The notes beneath the pieces are model-generated. The model was not told where the DNA came from. It did no database searches and saw only the letters and a program-made list of their open reading frames with translations. Shown in pieces: positions 8,095 through 15,497 of a DNA stretch of 64,000 nt. The position numbers and the translations under genes were made by a program. How positions within the stretch are numbered: the first letter of the stretch is position 1; the number at the start of each line of letters is the position of its first letter. The DNA is from Myxococcales bacterium (GTDB lineage: Bacteria; Myxococcota_A; Polyangia; Polyangiales; JADJMO01): assembly GCA_016709545.1 (NCBI GenBank), contig JADJMO010000022.1, positions 62,001-126,000 on the forward strand, in the 5' to 3' direction.

Positions 8095-8126
8095 CGGCAC
8101 GCCGCGTGTAGGCTCAGGCGCCAGCG

Positions 8127-9560
8127 ATGAACGTCTACCAGCTCGCCCGCGCGCAGTTCGCCGACGGCACCGTTCGCATGGCCCCCGCGACCGAGCATGC
8201 TGCGTGGAAGGAAGTGCCGTCCCCGGTCGTCGAGCTGTCGATCCCGCCCGTCGCCTCGCCAGCACTCATCGGCGCTCTCCTCGAGGCCCATCGCCCGTCG
8301 CGGCTCACGTTCTACGGAAGCTTCCTGAACGCCCCCACCCACGGTGCGTCGACGCTGGAGGCGATCCTGGACAACCCTGCCACCGAGGGCCTGCGGTCCC
8401 TGTCCCTGTTCTCTTTCGCGATCGGCGACGAGGGCGCCGCGCGCCTCGCCGCGTGCCCGCGGCTCACCGGCCTGGAGCGCCTGTCGCTGCGCCGCGGGAA
8501 GATCGGCGCGCGCGGGCTCGCAGCGCTCACCAGGTCCGAGGTGCTCGCACGGCTCGTCGGCTTCGAGATCGACGTCGGGAAGCTGAGCCCGGCACTGGTC
8601 CAGGCCATCTGCAAGGCGACCTTCGCGCCCGGGCTCACCGAGCTCACCCTCCACCACGCGAACGACAAGGCGCTCTCCGAGCTGGGCGGCCTCGAACGGC
8701 TGACGTCGTTGACGCTGAGCGCGCAGGATCAGCCCTCGCCCACCCTCGGCGGCAAGGCCGTCGCCCTCGCGCTCGGTCGTCTCCCTGGGCGCTTCCGTCG
8801 ACTCGACCTCGAGGTGAAGGACTCGCCGGGAGCCGAGCTGGTCGCGGTCCTCGCCGAGGAGCGCTTCTCCGACCTCGACACGCTCGTGCTGCTCGGGTTC
8901 CAGCTCCGCGCTGCGGACCAAGCGGCGCTCGCGGCGGGGTCGATCCGGAAGCTCCGATCGCTGACCTGGTCCTCGCCGACGGACTTCGTCGCGGAGGGTC
9001 GACGTTTCCTCGCGGCGAACCAGGGGCTCGAGGAGCTGCGGCTCTGGGTCCGGTCGTTCGCGGGCGCAGTGCCGGTGGTGGCGCAGCTGCCCCTGCGGAC
9101 GCTGCACCTCCAGGGTGGGTCGGGCATGGACGCCGCGGCCGTCGAGGCGCTCGCAACCTCCTCGACGCTGCGCCTCGAGCGCCTCGACCTCTCGGACCTC
9201 GGCCTTCGCGCGGACGACGTGAAGTCGCTGCTCGCGAGCCCATGGGCCGCGGCCCTGCGAGCCCTCGACCTCTCCTCGAACCCCCTCGGCGACGACGGCC
9301 TCGCCCACCTCGGCGCCGCGTCGCTCGAGCGGCTCGAAGAACTCAGCCTCTCCTCGGTCGACGCGACGACCGCGGGTGTCGCCGCGCTCCTGCGTGCCCC
9401 GTGGCCGCAGCTCGAGACGCTGGCGCTCATGTACAACCGCATCGACGCCGCGGTGGAGCCGCTCTTCCTGTCCCAACCGGCGACCGCCCACCTCCGCTAC
9501 CTCGGCCTCCCGGCCACCCTGTTCACCGATCCCCGCCTGCAGGCCCTCACGAACCTCTGA
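8127..9560 (+). CDS. Leucine-rich repeat protein
   Basis: A 477-residue protein with about a dozen LRRs of 24-30 residues, in the pattern of the ribonuclease-inhibitor-like class: GLRSLSLFSFAIGDEGAARL, LERLSLRRGKIGARGLAAL, LERLDLSDLGLRADDVKSLL, LRALDLSSNPLGDDGLAHL and LETLALMYNRIDAAVEPLF. There is no signal peptide, so it is probably cytosolic. LRR solenoids of this class bind proteins; the ligand is unknown. It lies 41 bases upstream of a DUF3396 immunity gene on the same strand, which could mean a shared transcript. Confidence 0.8.
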   Translation: MNVYQLARAQFADGTVRMAPATEHAAWKEVPSPVVELSIPPVASPALIGALLEAHRPSRLTFYGSFLNAPTHGASTLEAILDNPATEGLRSLSLFSFAIGDEGAARLAACPRLTGLERLSLRRGKIGARGLAALTRSEVLARLVGFEIDVGKLSPALVQAICKATFAPGLTELTLHHANDKALSELGGLERLTSLTLSAQDQPSPTLGGKAVALALGRLPGRFRRLDLEVKDSPGAELVAVLAEERFSDLDTLVLLGFQLRAADQAALAAGSIRKLRSLTWSSPTDFVAEGRRFLAANQGLEELRLWVRSFAGAVPVVAQLPLRTLHLQGGSGMDAAAVEALATSSTLRLERLDLSDLGLRADDVKSLLASPWAAALRALDLSSNPLGDDGLAHLGAASLERLEELSLSSVDATTAGVAALLRAPWPQLETLALMYNRIDAAVEPLFLSQPATAHLRYLGLPATLFTDPRLQALTNL

Positions 9561-9601
9561 TCCCGCCCGCGCGCCCGTCGGAGTAATAAGATGCTCGCGA
9601 G

Positions 9602-10522
9602 ATGGCCACGCCGTTCTCCCTCAGCATCTCTACTCCCGAGGGTCGCCTGGTCATGACGGACGGCATCGTCCTCGTGATCTTCTGGTTTGGATCTCACGAC
9701 GACCGAGGCGCGCTCGCCTGGCGCACGCTCGAGCACTACTGGAAGCTCGTGCGGGGCGAGCCCACCCTGTACCTGGACAGGGGCGACAGCTACCGGCGCG
9801 TGACGAGCCGGGTCATGTCGAGACTCGAGTTGAAGCTGAGCCAGCCTTCGGACGACGGCTACGCACTGACCCTTCGCGACGGGGAGGAGGCCCACCGCCC
9901 GGATCACCGCTTCTTCTACTTCGCCGACCCCGCGGGGAGCCCGGGGCCGAACCGGGTGCCCACGAGCGGGGTGGAACTCTGGTTCCCGACCCGTCTCGTC
10001 TCCGAGATGGGCAGCGACCGATTCGTCGCCGAGATGATGTCCCTCGTGGATCAGGACGAGTTCGCGTCGGCCTACTGCAGCTTGTCGCTCCTCTACGACG
10101 ACTGGGCGACCCTCTCTGGGCAGAAGATCATCAAGAGCACGGTCGCACGACACCCCGGCATCGACGTACGGCACTCTTCTGCGGCCAAGTCCGTGATGGG
10201 CGAGATGCGCGCCAGCGGTCGTCCGGTCCGCGGCGCGTACTGGCTCACCTTCCTCGGAGCCCGCGCCTTGAAGACGCTGTCCAAGGACGCGGCAGCCCTG
10301 CAGGCGGAGCTCGGTGCAGACATTCGCGTCCACGCGATGCGCCACGGTGTCTGCATCCAGGCCGGTGCTGAGCCGGAGGCGGGTGACGTGAACCAGCTCG
10401 ATGACCTTCCCCTCGTTCGAAAGGTGGCGCGGGTCATCGAGCCGGTCCGCTTCGACCAGGTCTACGCAGTGCTCTTCGACCAGAAGTTCCAGAGACGCTG
10501 GGAACGTCGCCACGTCACGTGA
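9602..10522 (+). CDS. DUF3396 (type VI immunity family) protein
   Basis: A 306-residue paralogue of the protein at 470-1417. An N-terminal beta-rich region (IVLVIFWFGSHDDRGALAWR) is followed by the family landmarks in the C-terminal half: RHPGIDVRH near residue 182, AYWLTFLGARAL, then HAMRHGVCIQ and AGAEPEAGDVNQL near residue 260. The family protects against T6SS effectors. No effector gene lies beside this copy, so it may be an orphan immunity gene retained against competitors. The ATG at 9602 has no strong Shine-Dalgarno sequence upstream. Confidence 0.85.
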   Translation: MATPFSLSISTPEGRLVMTDGIVLVIFWFGSHDDRGALAWRTLEHYWKLVRGEPTLYLDRGDSYRRVTSRVMSRLELKLSQPSDDGYALTLRDGEEAHRPDHRFFYFADPAGSPGPNRVPTSGVELWFPTRLVSEMGSDRFVAEMMSLVDQDEFASAYCSLSLLYDDWATLSGQKIIKSTVARHPGIDVRHSSAAKSVMGEMRASGRPVRGAYWLTFLGARALKTLSKDAAALQAELGADIRVHAMRHGVCIQAGAEPEAGDVNQLDDLPLVRKVARVIEPVRFDQVYAVLFDQKFQRRWERRHVT

Positions 10523-10589
10523 TGGGCACAAGCGAAACACGCCTCGCGGACAGCAGTAGTAGGCCGCAACACAAACGAGGGTTCCGAAC

Positions 10590-11243
10590 GTGGCAGCAAA
10601 GAAGGGATCGACGAGCGCGCTCGAGGGACCGGCACTGGTCCAGGCCGTCATGAAGACGATCGCCGCCGATCCGAAGGCGACGTTCTGGCCCAAGAAGACG
10701 CAGAGAACGCCCAAGCCGCTGCCGGCGCCGCGGATCGCCGAGCTCGAGCTCGCGGGCCGTGCGTTGCCCCCCAGCATGAAGACGTGGCTCTCGCTCGGCA
10801 GCGACCTCGAGGGTGTCGACTTCGGGACCGACGAGGCCTGGCAGGTCGCCACGTTGCAGGAACACGCCGCGCAGCGCTTCGGAGACCTCGCGGCGCACCT
10901 CGTCGGTCTCGCCGAGCCGAAGTTCGAGGCCCCGTGTCTCGTGTTGCGGGAGGAGGCGGGCAACAAGCTCGAGGTGCTCTATCTCGGCGCGCAGGATGCG
11001 GACGGAGAGTTCCCGGTCCTCCAGGCCTACCTCGAGAGCCCGGGCTATTCGCACCTCGCGTTGTGGCATCCCGGCTTCGACGTCTTCCTCGCGTCCCAGG
11101 TGCGGGCTGACCGAGCCGAGGCTTTCGGCGTGCCGGGCGGCGGCGAACGCGTCGAGGTCGACGACCCTCGCTGGGGTCGACGCATGAAGGCCCACATGAA
11201 GGCCCTGGGGCTCACGAAGGCGACGATCAAGCTGGGTCGGTGA
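10590..11243 (+). CDS. SUKH/SMI1-KNR4-like protein (immunity candidate)
   Basis: A 217-residue soluble protein starting at GTG 10590. The elements LPPSMKTWLSLGSDLEGVDF (residues 59-78), LEVLYLGAQDADGEFPVLQ and SHLALWHPGFDVFLA resemble the helix-strand core of SUKH-superfamily immunity proteins, in which a Leu-Pro helix precedes a beta-meander. The assignment is by pattern only. It lies 67 bases after the DUF3396 gene on the same strand. With two DUF3396 genes in the block, an immunity role is plausible but not shown. The Lys-rich N-terminus (AAKKGS) may be a flexible tail. Confidence 0.5.
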   Translation: MAAKKGSTSALEGPALVQAVMKTIAADPKATFWPKKTQRTPKPLPAPRIAELELAGRALPPSMKTWLSLGSDLEGVDFGTDEAWQVATLQEHAAQRFGDLAAHLVGLAEPKFEAPCLVLREEAGNKLEVLYLGAQDADGEFPVLQAYLESPGYSHLALWHPGFDVFLASQVRADRAEAFGVPGGGERVEVDDPRWGRRMKAHMKALGLTKATIKLGR

Positions 11244-11321
11244 TGGCGTGCGCGACCACCAGGTGCTGGAGGTCGACCGCGACGAGCGGCGCGAGATCGC
11301 CGCGTTCGATGGCCAACGTCC

Positions 11322-11639
11322 TCAGCGATACGGCTCGCCCTCGCGATCCACGACGCGCACGCCCGGCCCCTTCCTCGCGACGTACCAGTCCAGGGCCGTG
11401 ACCGCGTCCCTCGCGTACCACTCCGTGTAGCCGCACTTCGAGCACACCCAGGCCTCGAAGCTGCCGATGCCGGCGCGGGTCTGGTTGTCGTCCGCGACCC
11501 CGGCGTAGGCGGAAGCCATCGCCAGCGTGGTGACGTTCATCGGGACCACGTTTCTCGCGTCGTGGACTGCCTGTGTCACCTGCTCGATCACGAACAGTCG
11601 ACGGCACTCGCACTTCGGACAGGTCTCCGTGGTCTTCAT
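11322..11639 (-). CDS. Zinc-ribbon protein, tandem paralogue 1
   Basis: A 105-residue protein from ATG 11639, preceded by GGAG nine bases upstream. Two CxxC knuckles, CPKCECRRLFVIE at the N-terminus and WVCSKCGYTEWYA near residue 63, form a zinc ribbon; the middle is a helix (TQAVHDAR) and a variable loop. The C-terminus ends GEPYR. The neighbour at 11710-12030 has the same layout (CPKCQCRRLFVIE, WVCSKCGYTEWYT, VAPYR). The biochemical role is unknown. An upstream in-frame extension to 11750 is rejected because it crosses the end of the neighbour and lacks similarity. Confidence 0.75.
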   Translation of the reverse strand: MKTTETCPKCECRRLFVIEQVTQAVHDARNVVPMNVTTLAMASAYAGVADDNQTRAGIGSFEAWVCSKCGYTEWYARDAVTALDWYVARKGPGVRVVDREGEPYR

Positions 11640-11709
11640 GGGGGCTCCAGGGTGTTCAGGGCGTCCCGCCCCAATCTCCATCGAGAGGAGCCCGTCGTCG
11701 AGGGCGTCG

Positions 11710-12030
11710 TCAGCGATACGGCGCGACCCCGCCGTCGACGAGCCGTACACCGCGCCCTCTCTGGGCGACGTGGTGCTCCAGCGCCGGCACGGCGCCCTTC
11801 GTGTACCACTCGGTGTAGCCGCACTTCGAGCACACCCAGGCCTCGAAGTGGCCGATGGCGGCGCGGTACGAGTTGTCGTCCTCCAGCCCTACCTGGCTCG
11901 AGGGAACCGGCAGCGTCGTGACGCTCATCGCGACGATCGTGTTGATGGAGTCGTGCGCCGCCTGCGCGACCTTCTCGATCACGAACAGGCGACGGCACTG
12001 GCACTTCGGACAGGTCTCGGTGGCCTTCAT
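11710..12030 (-). CDS. Zinc-ribbon protein, tandem paralogue 2
   Basis: A 106-residue protein from ATG 12030 (a GTG at 12039 is an alternative). It has the two knuckles CPKC and CSKC in the same positions as its downstream neighbour, with the phrase ETCPKCxCRRLFVIE shared almost exactly and the loop residues divergent. The genes are 70 bases apart on the same strand and probably share a transcript. A decayed third copy of the 3' end lies at 4507-4640. Conserved ribbons with variable middles suggest duplication followed by divergence. Confidence 0.75.
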   Translation of the reverse strand: MKATETCPKCQCRRLFVIEKVAQAAHDSINTIVAMSVTTLPVPSSQVGLEDDNSYRAAIGHFEAWVCSKCGYTEWYTKGAVPALEHHVAQRGRGVRLVDGGVAPYR

Positions 12031-12110
12031 GGTCGACACTGTCGATCGAGGCGCGCCCCGCCGTCGAGGACGAACGACAGTGATGCGCCCACCGCGTTAG
12101 CCTTCCGGCC

Positions 12111-13440
12111 ATGCACTGGGACGCCTGGATCTGTGGCGACCTCTCCTTCCCGAGCGGTGCGCTCGAGAAGTGGAAGAAGGCGCGCGTCGATCGCACTGCG
12201 TGGGCCGCCTTCCCCCCGTGGCTCCACCCCATCGCTGCCGCCGACGCGCGCGTCAGCACCCTCCTCGCCAACGTGAAGTACTGGGTCGAGCCCCTCGCCA
12301 GGTACGTCCACGCCGCCGACACCGTGGCCGTCCTCACCACCTCCTCGTCCGCAGCGTTCCGCGCGTACCTCACCGGCGGATGGTTTGCGCACTTCGCCGG
12401 CGTCCTCGCCGCCCTGGCCGTCAGCGCGGCCGAGTTCCAGGCCACTGGCGAGGTCGCGTTCGTCGACGTGCGCACCGCAACGGGCTGGTTGCTCGTGCTC
12501 GCCCGCGGCCGAGCGCCGGTGTTCGAGACCATCGATCTCACCACCCCGAGCGAGGCGCTGCGCTTCCTCGCCGAGGACGCGCGCGGCTTCCTCGAAGGGA
12601 CCGCGCAGGTCGTGTTGCCCTCGATGCACGAGCCGCATCCCCGCGCGCGGCGCCGCCGAGCTGCAGGACGCGGTCGGTGGCCGCGAGGTCCAGCTCTTCA
12701 CGTACCCCGACCCGTTCCGCGCCGATCACCTCGCCGCGAACGCCGTCTACGACGCCGACGAGACCTTCGCTCGCCCCCTGGAGCTCGAGGGTACGACCGC
12801 CGAGGTGGAGCGCGCGCGGTCCTCCTGCGCGGTGTTCGACCTCTCGCAGGGCACCCCGATTCGGGTGTCGTACAACGACCCGGTGGACTTCGTGCGCAGC
12901 CTCGCGCCGGCGTGGGACGGCCGCACCGAGGGCGAGATCGACCTGGTCGATCCCGAGACCGGCGCCTTCGCCGATCGCGCCCACGTGAGCCTCGCGTTCG
13001 AGGGCCGCGCGGTGCAGCTCCTCGGCTCCGCCATCGACCGCGCGTGTCTGCACGACTGGCTCCGCGCGCGCGCCGCCGAGCGCTCCGGCGCGCGCCCCAC
13101 GATCGCCATGCCGGTCCTCTTTCCGTCGCCGGGGCTGGTCTTCGTCGGCCCCGGATCCCAGGCCGTCGCCGCCGAGATCCTCGGCGCACCCGGACAGCCC
13201 GGTCTGCGGCACGGGCTGCCCGCGACGTGGGCCTGGCTCACGGGCGACGTCGCGGAGATCGGCCGCGCGTGCCGCCCACTGTTTGCCGGCGTCCGCGCCG
13301 AGAACCTCCTCGACGCCGGTGCACCGCCGCGCCCCACGTGGGCCGTCGCGCACCGACCGCCCTACGCGACGCCCGAGCGACGCGAGGTGCCCGTACGCGC
13401 CGCCGCGCCCGTGAAGAAGGGAAAGGTCAAGAAGCCGTAG
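12111..13440 (+). CDS. Hypothetical protein with one frame change, relative of the 7483 gene
   Basis: The reading starts MHWDAWICGDLSFPSGALEK at 12111 and is protein-like in frame 3 to about 12640 (VVLPSMHEPHP). The coding signal then moves to frame 1 (AAELQDAVGGREVQLFTYPD) and continues to the stop at 13438-13440 (KKGKVKKP). No start codon suits an independent second gene, so one indel at about 12639-12655 in a GC run is the likely cause. Joined, the protein has about 443 residues, no signal peptide and a Lys-rich tail like its 203-residue relative. Function unknown. Confidence 0.6.
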
Positions 13441-13490
13441 GACGGACCGTCGCGCGCTCCGCGCCGAACCCGGCTAGTCTCCGCGCCGCC

Positions 13491-14465
13491 ATGAGCCTCG
13501 CCACCGACGCCAAGGACACGCTCCCCCAGCTCGCGAGCGCCGATCCGACCGAGCGCGCCGCCGGCTACGCGATGGTCACCACGCTGTTCGTCAACGGCAA
13601 CGGCCGCGACCTCGCCATCGCCGAGATCGTCCTCCCCGCGCTCTTCACCGCCGTCGAGCACGACCCGCACGCGCTCGCTCCCCTCGCGACCGCGGCGCAC
13701 GGTCTCTTCGGCGCCCGCGCGTACCCCGAGGCGTTGCGCTGCATCGAAGTCCTCCTCGCCGACGCCGGCTCCGGCGAGGCCCTCTCGCGCAAGGACGCCC
13801 CGTGGGACGACCGCGCCGAGCCGTTCACCCGCGAGCGTGAGCGCGCGCTCTTCCGCCTGTTCCGCTACGAGTGCCTGCTCGCGGCCGGTCGGCTCGAGGA
13901 CGCGGCCGCCACGCTGCCCGAAGCGCTCGCCGGCGCCGCCGTCCTCCCGACGCCCTTCAAGCTCTCCCCCTCGATCTACGAGTGGGGCACCCCCGACGAT
14001 TTCGTCCTGCGCGCCCGCATCCGCGCGAGCCGCGCGCTCCGCCTCTGGGCCGCGGGCCGCGACGCCGCCGCCTTCCGCAAGGTCCCGAAGAAGCTGCACC
14101 CCAAGCCCGTCGAGGCCAAGCGCATCCGCGGGCTCGCGCGCGCGTTGACCGAGTCCTACCTGCCCGAGCTCGACGCGTCGCTGTCCCGCTTCGCGCCCTA
14201 CACCCCGGGCATCGTCCCCGACCTCACCGTCGCCGACAAACGCGCGCTGCAGGACTTCCGCGCCGAGGGCTACGCCGAGGCCGGCATGATCGCGCGCGAC
14301 GAGGGCGACTCCACCCGCGCCGCCCGCCTGCTCGCGACCGCGCACTGGATCCTGTCCATCCACCACCACGGCCTCGGCCCTGGCGTGGAGCCCGACCACC
14401 GCGAGGCGATCCTCGCGCTCGCCCCGACCCCCGCCCTCGTCCCCGCGACCCGCCCCGAGCCGTAG
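13491..14465 (+). CDS. Hypothetical alpha-helical (TPR-like) protein
   Basis: A 324-residue soluble protein, MSLATDAKDTLPQLASADPT at the start. It is Ala/Leu/Arg-rich and built of paired helices (ALAPLATAAHGLFGARAYPE, YECLLAAGRLEDAAATLPEA, AGMIARDEGDSTRAARLLAT), suggesting a divergent TPR or HEAT-type solenoid. No catalytic motif is visible. It begins 50 bases after the preceding gene on the same strand. The ATG at 13491 is chosen because coding signal begins there; the same frame is open far upstream, but only as the shadow of the 12111 gene. It ends before the palindromic repeats at 14506 and 14616. Confidence 0.6.
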   Translation: MSLATDAKDTLPQLASADPTERAAGYAMVTTLFVNGNGRDLAIAEIVLPALFTAVEHDPHALAPLATAAHGLFGARAYPEALRCIEVLLADAGSGEALSRKDAPWDDRAEPFTRERERALFRLFRYECLLAAGRLEDAAATLPEALAGAAVLPTPFKLSPSIYEWGTPDDFVLRARIRASRALRLWAAGRDAAAFRKVPKKLHPKPVEAKRIRGLARALTESYLPELDASLSRFAPYTPGIVPDLTVADKRALQDFRAEGYAEAGMIARDEGDSTRAARLLATAHWILSIHHHGLGPGVEPDHREAILALAPTPALVPATRPEP

Positions 14466-14505
14466 CCCGCGACCCGTCGGGACCGGGAGGCGCCTCGCCG
14501 ATTCC

Positions 14506-14538
14506 GCACGAAGGTCAAAGAATCATTGACCTTCGTGC
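14506..14538. repeat. Palindromic repeat, copy 1
   Basis: Arms GCACGAAGGTCAA and TTGACCTTCGTGC are perfect complements (13 bp) around a 7-base centre (AGAATCA). A second copy with the same arm sequence lies 78 bases downstream. The element lies between convergent genes (stops at 14465 and 14688), so it could act as a bidirectional terminator hairpin, although no U-run follows. The AT content is higher than that of its surroundings. Confidence 0.7.
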
Positions 14539-14615
14539 GACAGAGGTCGAAGCACGGCCGAACGTCACCCGCGACCGCGGCGAGACGACGAAAGCGCGTC
14601 TCTCCAGCCGCCTCA

Positions 14616-14647
14616 CACGAAGGTCAAAGATTCTTTGACCTTCGTGC
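14616..14647. repeat. Palindromic repeat, copy 2
   Basis: CACGAAGGTCAAAGA (14616-14630) and TCTTTGACCTTCGTG (14632-14646) form a 15-bp perfect inverted repeat around a single T. The outer 12 bases of each arm equal those of the copy at 14506-14538. Two copies this close suggest a REP-like or MITE-like element, or a paired hairpin between converging transcripts. Confidence 0.7.
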
Positions 14648-14687
14648 AGAATCCTGAGACCCCCACCACCCCCGACAGCCCGCACCC

Positions 14688-14801
14688 TCACTCGTCGGGC
14701 TTGCCGAGCACCCGCCGGACCCCGACGAAGAACCCGACGTGCACGGCGATCGTCACGACGATCAGCACGATCCAAAGCGGATGGTCGAGCAGGAGGCGCA
14801 C
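14688..14801 (-). CDS. 37-residue single-pass membrane protein
   Basis: Reading from GTG 14801 gives MRLLLDHPLWIVLIVVTIAV followed by HVGFFVGVRRVLGKPDE. This is one clean hydrophobic helix (residues 9-27) with a basic then acidic tail. The frame has a TGA just before it, so no longer form exists except through an ATT start. It begins 14 bases after the stop of the DUF3540-like gene on the same strand, so it is probably in the same operon. Third positions are G or C in most codons, supporting real coding. Function unknown; N-in orientation would be expected from the flanking charges. Confidence 0.55.
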   Translation of the reverse strand: MRLLLDHPLWIVLIVVTIAVHVGFFVGVRRVLGKPDE

Positions 14802-14814
14802 GCAGCCGAGGCCC

Positions 14815-15342
14815 TCAATTCAGGTGGATCATCCGGCCGACGATCTTGTGCACGCCGGCGGCGCGCGCCGTGATGTCGCGCGCGATCGTCTCGACGAACC
14901 CGACCGCGCGCACCGCGATCTCCGCCGCCCCGGCCACGAGCGACACCGCGTGGGCCGCCTCGACCTTCACCCGGTCCGCCTCGATCACGTACTCCTCGGC
15001 GCGATCGACGCCCGGCGTGGGCCGCGTGCGCAGCGCACCGAGCACGACCCAGCCGGCCGGCGACTCCTGCACGATCACCACCTCGCTCCGCGCCGCCGCC
15101 CCGCGCAGCACCACCGGGTCGACGCTCGCGTGTGCCTGGACCTCGATCTCCTCGCCGTCGGCGAACCGCGCGCGCCCCCGCTCTTCGAACGCCAGCAGCG
15201 TGGCCGCCTGCAGCGCCGGACGCCGGACCGGCATCGGCAGCACCGCGGCGAGCTTGGCCTTGGGCTTCTCGACGGGCGCGGGCTTCGCCTTCGGCGAACG
15301 AGCGGCGGGCTTCGGGGTGCGCTTGCGGGCGGGCGACGGCAT
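14815..15342 (-). CDS. Possible T6SS-associated DUF3540/DUF6484-like protein
   Basis: A 175-residue protein. Residues 1-38 are a disordered Lys/Pro/Ala-rich tail (RKRTPKPAARSPKAKPAPVE). The rest alternates short strands: a barrel-like block (ARFADGEEIEVQAH, VVIVQESPAGWVVLGALR), then a needle-like repeat block (YVIEADRVKVEAAHAVSL) and a helix ending GVHKIVGRMIHLN. This order resembles DUF3540/DUF6484 proteins, which accompany VgrG/PAAR genes in type VI secretion loci. The match is by pattern and needs a profile search. No VgrG is in the window, but immunity-family genes lie within 15 kb upstream. Confidence 0.5.
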   Translation of the reverse strand: MPSPARKRTPKPAARSPKAKPAPVEKPKAKLAAVLPMPVRRPALQAATLLAFEERGRARFADGEEIEVQAHASVDPVVLRGAAARSEVVIVQESPAGWVVLGALRTRPTPGVDRAEEYVIEADRVKVEAAHAVSLVAGAAEIAVRAVGFVETIARDITARAAGVHKIVGRMIHLN

Positions 15343-15422
15343 GGACCAGAGGGTAGCGCACGAATCCCCCTCGGGAAGGGTCCGCGGCGTTACGAAGCTT
15401 GCGCCACAGCAAGGGCCGGCCC

Positions 15423-15441
15423 GCCAGTACTGGCGCCAGTA
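15423..15441. other. Overlapping palindromes in an intergenic region
   Basis: GCCAGTACTGGC (15423-15434) and TACTGGCGCCAGTA (15428-15441) are both perfect palindromes and share bases. They lie between the heparinase-like gene (stop at 15498) and the start of the DUF3540-like gene (15342), both on the minus strand. This position suits an operator for the downstream gene. On the plus strand TTTT follows directly. No regulator can be named. Confidence 0.4.
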
Positions 15442-15497
15442 TTTTCACCGATCGTGCTGAATCATACCCGATCCGCGATCGAGGGTCTGCATCGCCC

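Noticed and set aside
11248..11430. Small plus-strand frame after the SUKH-like gene
   Set aside because: It covers the 3' flank and antisense of the zinc-ribbon gene. Its partial copy at 4507 shows DNA duplication, not conservation of this reading.
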